A stretch of DNA of 64,000 nucleotides from Thermomonas carbonis. GTDB taxonomy: Bacteria > Pseudomonadota > Gammaproteobacteria > Xanthomonadales > Xanthomonadaceae. Made by a program: the position numbers and the translations under genes. Numbering within the stretch: position 1 is the first letter of the stretch; each line of letters opens with the position of its first letter. The notes under the pieces are model-generated. The model saw nothing but the letters and a program-made list of their open reading frames with translations, was not told the origin of the DNA and did no database searches. Where the stretch lies: positions 2,948,001 through 3,012,000 of the forward strand of contig NZ_CP060719.1 of NCBI RefSeq assembly GCF_014396975.1, written 5' to 3'. Positions 18,383 to 29,692 of the stretch are shown here, one piece after another.

Positions 18383-19840
18383 TCAGGCGAAGGCCTGCTG
18401 GCACCACGACATGATCGGGCTCCAGAACAATCCGAACGCAAGCAGCGCAAGCGCGTTGACGCCGAACACCACGCGCAACGTGCGATCGGCGCGCGGTACC
18501 ACCGGCTCGCCGACGGGTTCGTCGAAATACATCGCCTTGATCACGCGCAGGTAATAGAACGCGCCGATCACCGCGCAGACGATGCCGACGATGGCAAGCC
18601 ACAACATGCCGCCTTCCATCGCAGCGCGCAGCACCACCAGCTTCGACCAGAAGCCGAGGAACGGCGGCACGCCGGCGAGCGACGCCATCACGCAAAGCAC
18701 CAGGCCTGCGGTCCACGGATCGCGCGCGTTCAAGCCCTTGAAATCCTCGATGCGATCGGCCTCGAAACCGCGCCGCGAGAGCAGGATGATCGCGCCGAAG
18801 GCCGCGGTCGCCATGATCGAATAGCTGAGCGCATAGAACATCGCCGCCGCATAGCCGGTCGCGCCGCCACCCGCCAGGCCCATGAGCAGGAAGCCCACGT
18901 GCGAGACGGTCGAATACGCCAGCATTCGCTTGAGGTTGGCCTGCGCCAGCGCGAACAGGTTGCCGACCACCAGCGACAACGCCGCCAGCATCGCCAGCAA
19001 CGGACGCCAGTCTTCGGCGAGCGGACCCATGCCCACTTCCAGCAAGCGCATCGCCATCGCGAACGCCGCCAGCTTCGGTGCGGAACCGATGAACAAGGTA
19101 ATCGGGGTCGGCGCGCCCTCATAGACGTCCGGCACCCACATGTGGAACGGCGCGGCGCCGAACTTGAAGGCGATGCCGGCGAGCATGAACGCCATGCCAG
19201 TGAGCAGCAGGGTCTTCTGCTCGGTGACGACCGCATTCGCGGCGATGGTCGCCAGGTCGATGCTGCCGCTGGCGCCGTACACCAGCGACATGCCGTACAG
19301 CAGCATCCCGGAGGCCAGCGCGCCCAGCACGAAATACTTCATCGCCGCCTCGGAGCCCGCTGGACTGTCGCGGTCGATCGCCACCAGCGCGTACGAACAC
19401 AGCGCCAGCAATTCCAGACCCAGATAGACCATCACCAGGCTGCCGGCGGAGATCAGCAGCATCATGCCTGTCACCGCGAACAGCACCAGCACCGGGATCT
19501 CGCCCTTGTACAGACCGCGCTCGCGCAGGAACGGCCAGCCGTACAGCAGCGCGATGGCGGAGACCACGCAGGTGCCGATCTTCAGCACGTCGGCCATGTT
19601 GTCGCGGATGAACATCCCGCCCAGCACAGTGCCCTGCCCGCCGGTACCAGCGACCAGCAACGCCGCGACCAGCACCAGGCTGGCGACCGCCAGCAGGTGG
19701 GTGATCACGCGCTGCCTTTCGTTGAGGAACAGGTCGAGCATCAGCAGCGCGAATGCGGCGCCGACCAGCACGAGCTCCGGAATCAGCGGCAGTAATTCGG
19801 TGGCGGCCGGCGTGGCGAGGGTGGCTTGCATCGTCATCAT
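18383..19840 (-). CDS. nuoN: NADH-quinone oxidoreductase subunit N
   Basis: This is one of the three antiporter-like membrane subunits of complex I that form proton channels. It is 485 residues, nearly all in transmembrane helices. The signature region includes FGAAPFHMWVPDVYEGAPTP and LKRMLAYSTVSHVGFLLMGL, with the conserved lysines and histidines of the proton path. Three in-frame ATGs lie together at the 5' end (19840, 19837, 19831) after GAAGAGG; the second may be the true start. It is the last gene of the nuo operon. Confidence 0.95.
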   Translation of the reverse strand: MMTMQATLATPAATELLPLIPELVLVGAAFALLMLDLFLNERQRVITHLLAVASLVLVAALLVAGTGGQGTVLGGMFIRDNMADVLKIGTCVVSAIALLYGWPFLRERGLYKGEIPVLVLFAVTGMMLLISAGSLVMVYLGLELLALCSYALVAIDRDSPAGSEAAMKYFVLGALASGMLLYGMSLVYGASGSIDLATIAANAVVTEQKTLLLTGMAFMLAGIAFKFGAAPFHMWVPDVYEGAPTPITLFIGSAPKLAAFAMAMRLLEVGMGPLAEDWRPLLAMLAALSLVVGNLFALAQANLKRMLAYSTVSHVGFLLMGLAGGGATGYAAAMFYALSYSIMATAAFGAIILLSRRGFEADRIEDFKGLNARDPWTAGLVLCVMASLAGVPPFLGFWSKLVVLRAAMEGGMLWLAIVGIVCAVIGAFYYLRVIKAMYFDEPVGEPVVPRADRTLRVVFGVNALALLAFGLFWSPIMSWCQQAFA

Positions 19841-19847
19841 CGCCTCT

Positions 19848-21364
19848 TCAAAGCTTGGTGGCGGCGAGCTGCGCCGCCAGTTGCGCGATGGAAGGCTCCA
19901 TCAGATCGATCAGGGGCTTGGGCCACACGCCCAGAACCAGCACGCCGGCGGCGAACACGCCAAGCACCAGCCATTCACGCGCATTGATGTCCTCGAGTTC
20001 GGCCACGTGGGCATTGCCGATGTCGCCCCAGATCACCCGCTTGGTCAGCCACAGCGTGTAACCGGCACCAATGATGAGGGTCGCCGCCGCAGCGAAGCCG
20101 ATCAGCGGGCTGTGCTGGAACGCGGCCAGGATGACCATGAATTCGCCGACGAAACCGCTGGTGCCCGGCAGGCCCGAGTTGGCCATCGCGAACAGCACCC
20201 AGAACATCGCGAACCAAGGCATCACGTTGGCCACGCCGCCGTAGTCGCGGATCATGCGGCTGTGCATGCGGTCGTACAGCACGCCGACGCAGGAGAACAT
20301 CGCGCCGGACACGAAACCGTGGCTGATCATCTGCACCATCGCGCCCTGCAGGCCCAGCCGCGCTGCGTCGACGCCGCCGGGATTGCCGTCGCGGACCAAT
20401 GCAAACGCGATGAAGGTGCCCAGGGTCACGAAGCCCATGTGCGAGACCGACGAATACGCGATCAGCTTCTTCATGTCCTCCTGCACCAGCGCGACCAGGC
20501 CGACGTAGACCACCGCGACGAGCGACAGCGCGATCACCAGCCAGGCGAATTCATGGCCGGCATCGGGGACGATCGGCAACACGAAGCGCAGGAAGCCGTA
20601 GCCGCCGATCTTCAGCATGATCGCGGCCAGGATCACCGAACCACCGGTCGGTGCCTCGACGTGCGCGTCCGGCAACCAGGTGTGCACCGGGAACATCGGC
20701 ACCTTGACCGCGAACGCGACGAGGAAGGCGAAGAACAGCCAGGTCTGTTCGCCGATGGTCAGGGGCAGTGCGGCCATGTCGGCCAGCTGCCAGCTGCCAC
20801 CCTTGAGGTACAGGTAGACCAGCCCGACCAGCATGAACACCGAGCCGAGGAAGGTGTACAGGAAGAATTTCACCGAGGCATACACGCGGCGCGGTCCGCC
20901 CCACACGCCGATGATGATGAACATCGGGATCAGCATGCCTTCGAAGAACACGTAGAACAGGATCGCGTCGAGCGCGCTGAACACGCCGATCATCAGGCCT
21001 TCGAGGATCATGAAGGCCGCGTAGTACTGGCTCACGCGCTTGTCGATCGAGCCCCACGCACCGATCAGCACCAGCACGGTCGTCAGCGTGGTCAGCCCGA
21101 TCAGCGCCAGCGAGATGCCATCGGCACCCAGGTGGTACTCGATGTCGTAGGCCGGCAGCCACGCCAGCCGCTCGACGTACTGCATCGCCGGGCTGGCCAG
21201 GTCGAAGCCCATGAACAACGGGATGCTGCACAGGAAGGTGGCGACCGCGAAGCCGAGCGCGATCCAGCGGGCCGCCCCGGGCGGGCGTTGCCCGCAAGCA
21301 GGGTGCACACGCCGCCCAGGATGGGCAGCCAGATCAGGATGCTGAGGAGAGGCCAGTGGGTCAC
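19848..21364 (-). CDS. nuoM: NADH-quinone oxidoreductase subunit M, frameshifted near its 5' end
   Basis: This is an antiporter-like proton-pumping subunit of complex I. The GTG at 21364 starts V/M-THWPLLSILIWLPILGGV, which is membrane helix 1, but after NARPG the frame is lost. The rest (AARWIALGFAVATF onward to LAATKL) is in the next frame, open from 21308 to 19848. One base is missing in the CCCC/GGG region at about 21275-21281; restoring it gives a 505-residue protein of normal length. The remainder is intact, with the family motifs MFPVHTWLPDAHVEAPTGGS and DMKKLIAYSSVSHMGFV. A sequencing deletion in a GC run is the simplest explanation. Confidence 0.93.
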
Positions 21365-21395
21365 GCGCAGGGTTCCATCGAGTCGTTCATCCGGC

Positions 21396-23486
21396 TCATT
21401 GCCAGTAGTGGTTGGCCAGCGCCAGCAGCGCGACCAGGCCCAGGATCATGGCGAAGGCGTAGTGGTACAGGTAGCCCGACTGCAGTTTGCGAACCAGGCC
21501 TGCGGTCAGACCGACCAGGTTGGCGCTGCCGTTGACCGCGAGGCCATCGACCACCTTGCCGTCGAACAGGCGCGAGAGCTTGCCCAGCTTCACGCCGCCG
21601 CCGGCAAAGCCACCAATCCACAGGTCGTCCATGAAGTACTTGCGGTCCAGTACCCGGATCGGCCACGCCAGCGTGCGGGTGATGCCCGCGCGCCATTCCG
21701 GCTTGACCATGTACAGCAGGGTCGCCAGCAGGAAGCCCATCAGCGCCAGGTAGAACGCCGGTGCCTGGAAGCCGTGCAGCGCGAAAGCGACCGGGCCGTG
21801 CCAGACCTGTGCCCCCACGGCAGCGATCACGTCGCGTTCCTTCAGCAGGTCGATCGCGCCGAGGAAGAACGGCAGCTGTTTCTCGTGGCCCATCATGTCG
21901 GTGCCGAACAGCATCGGACCCACGGTGAGGAAACCGATCGCGATCGACGGGATCGCCAGCAATATCAGCGGCAAGGTCACCACCCACGGCGACTCGTGAG
22001 GCTCGTGCGCGCCATGGCCATGCCCGTGGTGGTCGTGCGCGTCGGCGTGGTGATCATCGTGCGCATGCGCGTCGTGTCCGTGTGCATCGCGGAAGCGCTC
22101 TTGGCCGAAGAACGTCAGGTACAGCAGGCGGAAACTGTAGAAGCTGGTCACGAACGCACCCAGCAGCACCGCGAAATTGGCGTACTGCGCGATCAGGCTG
22201 CCCGAATGCTCGCCGGCATGGTGGGCGACGGCCTCGATGATGGTGTCCTTCGAATAGAAGCCGCTGAAGAACGGCGTGCCGACCAGCGCCAGCGTGCCGA
22301 CCCACATGGTGAGGTGGGTGATCGGCATGTACTTGCGCAGGCCGCCCATCTTGCGCATGTCCTGCTCGTGGTGCATGCCGATGATCACGCTGCCGGCACC
22401 GAGGAAGAGCAGCGCCTTGAAGAAGGCGTGGGTCATCAGGTGGAACACCGCCGCGGAGTACGCGGACACGCCCAGCGCCACGGTCATGTAGCCGAGCTGC
22501 GACAGCGTCGAATACGCGACCACGCGCTTGATGTCGTTCTGGACCATGCCGATCAGGCCGGTCCAGAACGCCGTCGTGGCACCGATGACCAGGATGAAGT
22601 TGAGCGCCGTCGTCGACATCTCGAACAGCGGCGACATGCGCGCCACCATGAAGATGCCGGCGGTGACCATCGTTGCCGCATGGATCAACGCCGAGATCGG
22701 GGTCGGGCCTTCCATCGAGTCCGGCAGCCAGACATGCAACGGCACCTGCGCGGACTTGCCCATCGCGCCGATGAACAGGCAGATGCAGACCACGGTCGGC
22801 ACCGACCATTCCTGGCCTGGCAACACGGTGATGGTGAGGTCGCGCATCACGCCGGCATTGGCGAAGGCGGTGGCGTAGTCGAGCGTGCCGATCCAGAACA
22901 ACACGCCGGCGATGCCGAGCAGGAAACCGAAGTCGCCGACGCGGTTGACCAGGAACGCCTTGAGGTTGGCGAAGATCGCCGTGGGCTTCTTGAACCAGAA
23001 ACCGATCAGCAGGTACGACACCAGGCCCACCGCTTCCCAGCCGAAGAACAGCTGCAGGAAGTTGTTGCTCATCACCAGCATCAGCATGCTGAAGGTGAAC
23101 AGCGAAATGTAGCTGAAGAAGCGATGGTAGCCGTCGTCCTCGGCCATGTAGCCGATGGTGTAGATGTGCACCAGCAGCGACACGAAGGTGACCACCACCA
23201 TCATCATCGCGGTCAGCTTGTCGACCATGAAGCCGACGTGCGCCGAGTAATTGCCGACCTGGAACCAGGTGTAGAGGTTCTCGTTGAACGGCACCGCGCC
23301 CTGCAGCAATTGCCACAGCACATGCGCGGACAGCACGCAGCTCGCGGCCACGCCGAGGATGGTCACGCTGTGCGACGCCGTCCGGCCGATCTTCCTGCCG
23401 AACAGGCCGGCGACAATGCTGCCCAGCAAGGGCAGCAGCACGATCAGGATGAGCTGGGTCTTGGAGATGAGGATTTCCGGGGACAT
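21396..23486 (-). CDS. nuoL: NADH-quinone oxidoreductase subunit L
   Basis: This is the largest antiporter-like subunit of complex I (696 residues), including the long lateral helix at its C-terminus. Motifs include AQVPLHVWLPDSMEGPTPIS, IKRVVAYSTLSQLGYMTVAL and HAFFKALLFLGAGSVI. Between about residues 466 and 497 a loop is extremely histidine-rich (HGHDAHAHDDHHADAHDHH), an insertion that could bind divalent metal or simply be a flexible loop. The stop lies 32 bases before the nuoM GTG. Confidence 0.96.
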   Translation of the reverse strand: MSPEILISKTQLILIVLLPLLGSIVAGLFGRKIGRTASHSVTILGVAASCVLSAHVLWQLLQGAVPFNENLYTWFQVGNYSAHVGFMVDKLTAMMMVVVTFVSLLVHIYTIGYMAEDDGYHRFFSYISLFTFSMLMLVMSNNFLQLFFGWEAVGLVSYLLIGFWFKKPTAIFANLKAFLVNRVGDFGFLLGIAGVLFWIGTLDYATAFANAGVMRDLTITVLPGQEWSVPTVVCICLFIGAMGKSAQVPLHVWLPDSMEGPTPISALIHAATMVTAGIFMVARMSPLFEMSTTALNFILVIGATTAFWTGLIGMVQNDIKRVVAYSTLSQLGYMTVALGVSAYSAAVFHLMTHAFFKALLFLGAGSVIIGMHHEQDMRKMGGLRKYMPITHLTMWVGTLALVGTPFFSGFYSKDTIIEAVAHHAGEHSGSLIAQYANFAVLLGAFVTSFYSFRLLYLTFFGQERFRDAHGHDAHAHDDHHADAHDHHGHGHGAHEPHESPWVVTLPLILLAIPSIAIGFLTVGPMLFGTDMMGHEKQLPFFLGAIDLLKERDVIAAVGAQVWHGPVAFALHGFQAPAFYLALMGFLLATLLYMVKPEWRAGITRTLAWPIRVLDRKYFMDDLWIGGFAGGGVKLGKLSRLFDGKVVDGLAVNGSANLVGLTAGLVRKLQSGYLYHYAFAMILGLVALLALANHYWQ

Positions 23487-23490
23487 CGGG

Positions 23491-23814
23491 TCAGCCCTTC
23501 AGCGAATCGATGTCCGCCACGTCGATGGTGCGACGGTTGCGGAACAGGGTGACCAGGATGGCCAGGCCGATGGCGGCTTCAGCCGCGGCCACGGTCAGGA
23601 TGAAGAACACGAAGACTTGACCGGCGGGGTCGCCCAGCGAACGCGAGAACCCCACGAAGTTGATGTTCACCGAGAGCAGCAGCAACTCCAGCGACATCAG
23701 CAACATGATCACGTTCTTCCGGTTGAGGAAGATGCCGGCCACGCTGATGCAGAACAGCACCGCGCCCAGCGTGAGGAAGTGGCCCAGGGTCAGCGCGGCA
23801 AAGACGTTGCTCAT
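23491..23814 (-). CDS. nuoK: NADH-quinone oxidoreductase subunit K
   Basis: This 107-residue, three-helix membrane subunit of complex I begins [20 protein letters not shown]. It contains the conserved glutamates in [11 protein letters not shown] and [11 protein letters not shown] that take part in proton transfer. The ATG overlaps the nuoJ stop (ATGA), indicating translational coupling. Confidence 0.95.
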   Translation of the reverse strand: MSNVFAALTLGHFLTLGAVLFCISVAGIFLNRKNVIMLLMSLELLLLSVNINFVGFSRSLGDPAGQVFVFFILTVAAAEAAIGLAILVTLFRNRRTIDVADIDSLKG

Positions 23815-24455
23815 GGCGCGCCCTCCCCTTCGCTGGATGCCGGCGGCAACGGACGCGTCGCCTGCATCTTGACCATGCGCACGCGATCGGCAGCCTTGAC
23901 CCGCGACTGCGCCGCCGGGTCCTGGTGCTTGGTGCCGCCACGCCGCCGCAGAGTCAGGGTCACCGCGGCCACCACCGCCACGGTCAGGATCACCGCGGCG
24001 ACCTCGAACGGCAGCATGAAATCGGTGAACAGGGACCTCGCCAGCCAGGTGGTGTTCGGCACATCGGCACCGGTCGCGGCGTTGTCGGCAAACGGCACCG
24101 CCGCCGCGGCACGCACGCCGATCAGCGACAGCATCTGCACCAGCATCACAACCGCCACCACCATCCCAACCGGGAGATATTTGACGTAACCCTCGCGCAA
24201 CGGGGTGAGGTCGATGTCGAGCATCATCACCACGAACAGGAACAGCACCATCACTGCGCCGACATAGACCAGCACCAGCGCGATGCCGAGGAACTCGGCG
24301 CCGCCGACGATCCAGGTGCAGGCCACCGAGAAGAAGGTCAGCACCAGCCACAACGCGGCATGCACCGGGTTGCGCGAGGTGATCGTCGCCAGCGCCGCGA
24401 TCGCCGCGGTCGCGGCGAAGGCGAGGAAGGCCAGGGTCGTGAAATCGAAAGTCAT
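23811..24455 (-). CDS. nuoJ: NADH-quinone oxidoreductase subunit J
   Basis: This five-helix membrane subunit of complex I is 214 residues. The first 170 residues are the conserved part ([40 protein letters not shown], containing the flexible pi-bulge helix). The C-terminal about 45 residues are hydrophilic ([20 protein letters not shown]) and not conserved in length. Its stop overlaps the nuoK start. Confidence 0.95.
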   Translation of the reverse strand: MTFDFTTLAFLAFAATAAIAALATITSRNPVHAALWLVLTFFSVACTWIVGGAEFLGIALVLVYVGAVMVLFLFVVMMLDIDLTPLREGYVKYLPVGMVVAVVMLVQMLSLIGVRAAAAVPFADNAATGADVPNTTWLARSLFTDFMLPFEVAAVILTVAVVAAVTLTLRRRGGTKHQDPAAQSRVKAADRVRMVKMQATRPLPPASSEGEGAP

Positions 24456-24468
24456 GCGTTTCTCAACC

Positions 24469-24957
24469 TCAGCGGAACGGCGCGTCGGCGGCGCGTCGCT
24501 CGGCGATCTCCGCCTCCAGGCGGTCGCCGATGGCCAGCAACTGCGGCTTGGTCAGGATGTTCTGGCCGCGCTTGTCGAAGTGGTATTCGTGCACGTGGGT
24601 CTCGACGATCGAGTCCACCGGGCAGGATTCCTCGCAGAACCCGCAGTAGATGCACTTGAACAGGTCGATGTCGTAGCGCGTGGTGCGGCGGGTGCCGTCG
24701 GCGCGCTGTTCCGAATCGATGGTGATCGCAAGCGCCGGGCACACCGCCTCGCACAGCTTGCAGGCGATGCAGCGTTCCTCGCCGTTCGCGTAGCGACGCA
24801 GCGCATGCACGCCGCGGAAGCGCGGCGACTGCGGGGTCTTCTCCATCGGGTACATCAGCGTGTACTTCGGCTTGAACAGGTACTTCAGGGTCAGCCACAG
24901 GCCACCCAGCAGTTCCAGCAGGAGCAGGCTCTTGAAATAGGAAACGATCTTGGACAT
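24469..24957 (-). CDS. nuoI: NADH-quinone oxidoreductase subunit I
   Basis: This 162-residue peripheral-arm subunit carries two [4Fe-4S] clusters (N6a and N6b) through the motifs [12 protein letters not shown] and [12 protein letters not shown]. An N-terminal amphipathic segment ([15 protein letters not shown]) anchors it to the membrane arm. It passes electrons from NuoG to NuoB. It sits three bases after nuoH. Confidence 0.97.
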   Translation of the reverse strand: MSKIVSYFKSLLLLELLGGLWLTLKYLFKPKYTLMYPMEKTPQSPRFRGVHALRRYANGEERCIACKLCEAVCPALAITIDSEQRADGTRRTTRYDIDLFKCIYCGFCEESCPVDSIVETHVHEYHFDKRGQNILTKPQLLAIGDRLEAEIAERRAADAPFR

Positions 24958-24960
24958 GGC

Positions 24961-26082
24961 TTACTGCCCCGCCTGCAGAATGCCGAAGAACACCAGCAAC
25001 GCGGTCACGAAAATCCAGACGATGGTGATCGGGATGAACACCTTCCAACCCAGACGCATGATCTGGTCGTAGCGGTAGCGCGGGAACGAGGCACGGAACC
25101 AGATGAAGCAGCTGGCGAAGAAGAACACCTTGGCCAGCAACCACCACCAGCCATCACCAAGCACGGTCGAAAGCACCGGCACGTCGGGGATGAACGCAGG
25201 CGGGATCGGCGACAGCCAACCGCCGACGAAGAAGGTCGCGGTCAGGAAGCTGACCAGAATCATGTTGGCGTATTCGGCAAGGAAGAACAGCGCGAACTGG
25301 GAACCGGAGTACTCGACCATGTGGCCGGCGACGATTTCCGATTCGCCTTCGACCACGTCGAACGGGGCGCGGTTGGTCTCGGCCACGCCGGAGATGAAAT
25401 ACACCACGAACAGCGGCAGCAACGGCCACATGAACCATTCGGTGAAGCCGCCGTTGCCGCCCTGCGCATTGACGATGTCGCTCAGGTTGAGGCTGCCGGC
25501 GGCGATCAGCACACCGACCAGGGCGAAGCCCATCGCGATCTCGTAGCTGACCACCTGTGCCGCACCACGCATCGCGCCGAGGAATGCGTACTTGGAGTTG
25601 GACGCCCAGCCCGCCAGGATCACGCCGTACACGCCCATCGAGGTCATCGCCAGCAGGTACAGCAGGCCCGCGTTGGCATTCGACAGCACCACCTGCGCGT
25701 CGAACGGCACGACTGCCCAGGCAGCGAATGCCGGCACCAGCGCGATCAGCGGGGCGAGCCGGAACAGGAACGGATGCGCCACCGACGGCTGCAGCACTTC
25801 CTTGAACAGCAGCTTGAACACGTCGGCGAACGCTTGCAGCACGCCCCAGCCGACATACATCGGCCCGTGGCGCACATGCATCCAGCCGATCAGCTTGCGC
25901 TCCCAGACCACGTAGAAGGCCACCGAGACGATCACCGGAACGGCGATGGCCAGGATCTTCAACACGATCCAGACCAACATGCCGATGGTGCCCAGCGACA
26001 GCAGGAAATCGCGGGCGGGTTCGACCGCGTGGGTCATCAGCGGATTCATCGAAGCCATCTTGAGCGAGGCAATCGCGTTCAT
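24961..26082 (-). CDS. nuoH: NADH-quinone oxidoreductase subunit H
   Basis: This 373-residue membrane subunit forms part of the quinone-binding cavity and the link to the proton-pumping arm. Conserved segments are [30 protein letters not shown] and [20 protein letters not shown], containing the acidic residues of the E-channel. The ATG at 26082 overlaps the nuoG stop by four bases; a longer reading from 26157 lies inside nuoG and is not credible. Confidence 0.96.
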   Translation of the reverse strand: MNAIASLKMASMNPLMTHAVEPARDFLLSLGTIGMLVWIVLKILAIAVPVIVSVAFYVVWERKLIGWMHVRHGPMYVGWGVLQAFADVFKLLFKEVLQPSVAHPFLFRLAPLIALVPAFAAWAVVPFDAQVVLSNANAGLLYLLAMTSMGVYGVILAGWASNSKYAFLGAMRGAAQVVSYEIAMGFALVGVLIAAGSLNLSDIVNAQGGNGGFTEWFMWPLLPLFVVYFISGVAETNRAPFDVVEGESEIVAGHMVEYSGSQFALFFLAEYANMILVSFLTATFFVGGWLSPIPPAFIPDVPVLSTVLGDGWWWLLAKVFFFASCFIWFRASFPRYRYDQIMRLGWKVFIPITIVWIFVTALLVFFGILQAGQ

Positions 26083-28313
26083 GCGCGCACGACCTCCACC
26101 TTGGCCGACGCCGCAAGCGGTGCAGTCGCGCCATGGCCGGTTTCGATCCACGCACAACCCGGGGCGACGCGATCATCGATCACGACCTGCAAGGTTGCGG
26201 TACCGGTAGCGGTCGACAGCTTCGCCATCGCCTCGTCGGCGAGGCCGGCAGTGGCGGCATCGGCCGGATTGAGCAGCACGCGCGGGCCGGCATTGAGAGG
26301 ATGCGCCTGCAATGCCTGGGCACGGCGAGTCACCGCATCGACGCGGTAGATCGCCTGCGAAGCCGCAACCTCAAGACCATTCCCAGCGAGCGGGGGCGCA
26401 CTGCCCTTCGCCACCTGCACCGGCTTCGGCGCGATGGACGCACGCAAGCCGGCAAGATCGGTAAAGCCGAAACCGTCGAGCTTCAATTCGTCGGCCAACG
26501 CACGCAGCACGCGCCAGCCGGCATGGGCCTGGCCCGGCAGCTTGCCGGCAGCCAAGGCGGTCTGCGCCACGCCGTCGAGATTGGTCAAGGTCGCATCGAC
26601 TTCCGCCAGCGCACCGATCGGCAGGATCACGTCGGCGACTTGGCGGGTGGACTGGCAGGCGAACTGGCTGAACGCCACGACCTGCGCGCCGCCCAGCGCC
26701 TTCAACGCGGTCAGCTGGTCGGCGAAATCCAGACCCGGTTCGATGCCGTAGATCAGATAACCGGCGCGCGCATCGCGCAACATCGCCTGCGCATCGCGCG
26801 AAGCCGGCAACACACCGTACTGGCTCAGGCCCAACGCATTCGCGCCTTGCGGAATGCGGCAGAGCTTCGCGCGCTTCGCGGCAGCGAAATCGGCCGCGGC
26901 CTTGCGGATCGCGGCCGCATGCACGCTGTTCTCGGCGACCCCTCCGACGATCACCGCGATGGTCGCGGCATCGCCCAGGTCGATCGTGCCGATGACATCG
27001 GCCAGTTGCGATGGCGCCACGATCTGCTTCGATGCCACGCCGAACGCCACATCGAAATCGACCGGATTGACCATATGCACCTTGGTGCCGCCCTTGACGG
27101 CCTTGCGCAGGCGCTGGTGCAGCAGCGGGACTTCATGGCGCAGGTTGGAGCCAACGATGACGATGGCATCGGCCTGCTCGAGTTCTGCGGCCGGCATCGC
27201 GAACGCTTCCGCAATCGCGCCATCCGACAGGTCGCACTGGCCGATGCGGTGGTCGAGGTTGCCGGTGCCCAGTGCCTCGGCCAGGCGGGCAAGCAACGCG
27301 CCCTCCTCGTTCGAGGTCGACGGATGCACCAGGATGCCGAGGTCGTCGGCGGCGTTGTCGCGCAGGATCTGCGAGGCCTTCGCCAGCGCTTCGTCCCACG
27401 AGGCTTCGCGGAAATTTTCACCGTCGCGGATGAGCGGAACCGTCGCGCGGTCGGCCGCGTACAGGCCTTCGTGCGCGTAACGGTCGCGGTCCGACAGCCA
27501 GCACTCGTTCACCGCTTCGTTGTCGCGCGGCACGCTGCGCAGGATCTCGCCGCGGCGCACGTGGTGGAACAGGTTGCTGCCCAGCGCGTCGTGGTAACCC
27601 AGCGACGGCTTGGCGGTCAGTTCCCACGGGCGCGCCTTGAAGCGGAACACCTTGTTGGTCAGCGCGCCGACCGGGCACACATCGATCACGTTGCCGGACA
27701 GCTCGGTGGTCAGCGGCTTGCCGTCGTAGGTGCCGATCTGCAGGTTCTCGCCGCGCTGCATGCCGCCCAGTTCGTAGGTGCCGGCGATGTCCGCGGTGAA
27801 GCGCACGCAGCGCGTGCACTGGATGCAGCGGGTCATCTCGGTGGCGACCAGCGGGCCCATGTCCTCGTCGGCGACCACGCGCTTGCGCTCGACGAAGCGG
27901 CTGACCGACCGGCCGTAGCCCAGCGACAGGTCCTGCAACTCGCACTCGCCGCCCTGGTCGCAGATCGGGCAATCCAGCGGATGGTTGATCAGCAGGAATT
28001 CCATCACGTTGCGCTGGGCCTTCAGCGCTTTTTCATTGCGGGTGAAGACCTTCAAGCCGTCCATCACCGGGGTGGCGCAGGCCGGCGACGGCTTCGGCGC
28101 GGAACGCCCACCGACTTCGGTATCGACCAGGCACATGCGGCAATTGGCGGCGATCGGCAGCTTCTCGTGGTAGCAGAAGCGCGGGATCGGGATGCCGGCC
28201 TTGTCGGCGGCATGGATGATCATCGAGCCCTTGGGCGCGGCGAGCTCGACGCCGTCGATGATCACGGTGACGTGGTCGGGCGGCAGGTTCGGGTTGACCG
28301 GTTGCGCGCTCAT
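26079..28313 (-). CDS. nuoG: NADH-quinone oxidoreductase subunit G
   Basis: This large Fe-S subunit of the NADH arm (744 residues) starts [20 protein letters not shown]. It has the [2Fe-2S] ligands in [20 protein letters not shown], the His-Cys [4Fe-4S] motif in [18 protein letters not shown] and the [4Fe-4S] motif [11 protein letters not shown] molybdopterin-oxidoreductase-like domain without cofactor fills the rest. The ATG overlaps the nuoF stop by four bases, and its own stop overlaps nuoH. Confidence 0.96.
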   Translation of the reverse strand: MSAQPVNPNLPPDHVTVIIDGVELAAPKGSMIIHAADKAGIPIPRFCYHEKLPIAANCRMCLVDTEVGGRSAPKPSPACATPVMDGLKVFTRNEKALKAQRNVMEFLLINHPLDCPICDQGGECELQDLSLGYGRSVSRFVERKRVVADEDMGPLVATEMTRCIQCTRCVRFTADIAGTYELGGMQRGENLQIGTYDGKPLTTELSGNVIDVCPVGALTNKVFRFKARPWELTAKPSLGYHDALGSNLFHHVRRGEILRSVPRDNEAVNECWLSDRDRYAHEGLYAADRATVPLIRDGENFREASWDEALAKASQILRDNAADDLGILVHPSTSNEEGALLARLAEALGTGNLDHRIGQCDLSDGAIAEAFAMPAAELEQADAIVIVGSNLRHEVPLLHQRLRKAVKGGTKVHMVNPVDFDVAFGVASKQIVAPSQLADVIGTIDLGDAATIAVIVGGVAENSVHAAAIRKAAADFAAAKRAKLCRIPQGANALGLSQYGVLPASRDAQAMLRDARAGYLIYGIEPGLDFADQLTALKALGGAQVVAFSQFACQSTRQVADVILPIGALAEVDATLTNLDGVAQTALAAGKLPGQAHAGWRVLRALADELKLDGFGFTDLAGLRASIAPKPVQVAKGSAPPLAGNGLEVAASQAIYRVDAVTRRAQALQAHPLNAGPRVLLNPADAATAGLADEAMAKLSTATGTATLQVVIDDRVAPGCAWIETGHGATAPLAASAKVEVVRA

Positions 28314-29692
28314 GCGGCGGCCTCCACCGGCTTCACCAACTTCCCGGCGCGCTCGTCGTCGACGTAGAAGCGCTGGTTGAGGATGGCGTATTCGAATTCG
28401 TGCCAGTAGTGACGCAGGAAGCCCTGCACCGGCCAGGCAGCGGCTTCGCCGAAGGCGCAGATGGTGTGGCCTTCGATCTGGCCGGCGGCCGCGCGCAGCA
28501 TCTGCAGGTCGTCCAAGGTGGCCTGGAAATTGCAGATGCGGTCGAGCATGCGATGCATCCAGCCGGTGCCTTCGCGGCAGGGCGTGCACTGGCCGCAGCT
28601 TTCCTTCCAGTAGAAGCGCGAGATGCGCCGGCAGGCACGCACCATGCAGGTGGTGTCGTCCATCACCACGACCGCGCCCGAGCCCAGGCCGGAGCCGGCC
28701 TTCTGGATCGCGTCGTAGTCCATGGTCAGGCCCATCATCACCTCACCCGGCAGCACCGGCATCGAGGAACCACCCGGGATCACGCCCTTGAGCGTGCGGC
28801 CTTCGCGCATGCCGCCGCACAGGGCCAGCAGGTCGGCGAAGCTGGTGCCGAGGCGGACTTCATGGTTGCCCGGGTTGGCCACGTGGCCTGACACCGAAAA
28901 GATCTTGCAGCCGCCATTGTTCGGTTTGCCCAAGCCCATGAACCATTCCGCGCCATTGCGGATGATCGCCGGCACCGAGGCATAGGTCTCGGTGTTGTTG
29001 ATCGTGGTCGGCTTGCCGTACAGGCCGAAGTTGGCCGGGAACGGCGGCTTGTAGCGCGGCTGGCCCTTCTTGCCTTCCAGCGACTCCATCAAGGCGGTTT
29101 CTTCGCCACAGATGTACGCGCCGGCGCCGAGCGCGTTGTACATGTCGATGTCGATGCCGGAGCCGAGGATGTCCTTGCCCAGCCAACCGTTCGCGTAGGC
29201 CTCGCGGGTGGCTTCTTCCAGGTGCTCGAACGGTTCGTGGTGGAACTCGCCGCGCAGGTAGTTATACGCGGCAGTGGAACCGGTGGCATAGCAGGCGATC
29301 GCCATGCCCTCGATCACCGAATGCGGGTTGTAGCGCAGGATGTCGCGATCCTTGGCGGTACCCGGCTCGGATTCGTCCGAGTTGCACAGGATGTATTTCT
29401 GCCCCGGGCCCTTGGGCATGAAGCTCCACTTCAGGCCGGTCGGGAAACCGGCGCCGCCACGGCCACGCAGGCCGGAGGCCTTGACCATCTCGATCACGTC
29501 GGCCGGCGGGATCTTCTCTTCCAGGATCCGGCGCAGCGCCGCGTAGCCGCCGGTCTTCAGGTAGTTCTCGTACGACCACGGCTTGTCGAAGTGCAGCGTC
29601 GTGTAGACGGCCTGGTGGGCCTGCGGCGCCGGGCCGACCGGCCCGTAGCCTTCCGAGACATGCCTGTTCAAATCCTGACTGTGACCGCCCAT
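28310..29692 (-). CDS. nuoF: NADH-quinone oxidoreductase subunit F
   Basis: This 460-residue NADH-dehydrogenase subunit holds FMN and one [4Fe-4S] cluster. Motifs are [20 protein letters not shown] (NADH/FMN glycine-rich loop), [19 protein letters not shown] and the cluster ligands in [19 protein letters not shown]. The ATG at 29692 shares a base with the nuoE stop (TAATG), which fixes the start. Confidence 0.97.
   Translation of the reverse strand: MGGHSQDLNRHVSEGYGPVGPAPQAHQAVYTTLHFDKPWSYENYLKTGGYAALRRILEEKIPPADVIEMVKASGLRGRGGAGFPTGLKWSFMPKGPGQKYILCNSDESEPGTAKDRDILRYNPHSVIEGMAIACYATGSTAAYNYLRGEFHHEPFEHLEEATREAYANGWLGKDILGSGIDIDMYNALGAGAYICGEETALMESLEGKKGQPRYKPPFPANFGLYGKPTTINNTETYASVPAIIRNGAEWFMGLGKPNNGGCKIFSVSGHVANPGNHEVRLGTSFADLLALCGGMREGRTLKGVIPGGSSMPVLPGEVMMGLTMDYDAIQKAGSGLGSGAVVVMDDTTCMVRACRRISRFYWKESCGQCTPCREGTGWMHRMLDRICNFQATLDDLQMLRAAAGQIEGHTICAFGEAAAWPVQGFLRHYWHEFEYAILNQRFYVDDERAGKLVKPVEAAA

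Noticed and set aside
19464..23552. A 1362-codon open frame on the plus strand, opposite the nuo genes
   Set aside because: Its His/Gln/Arg/Asp-rich translation is the antisense shadow of hydrophobic nuo codons; no ribosome binding site or family signature is present.
26133..28367. A 744-codon antisense frame opposite nuoG
   Set aside because: It mirrors nuoG, whose Fe-S motifs are clear; the antisense product shows no domain.
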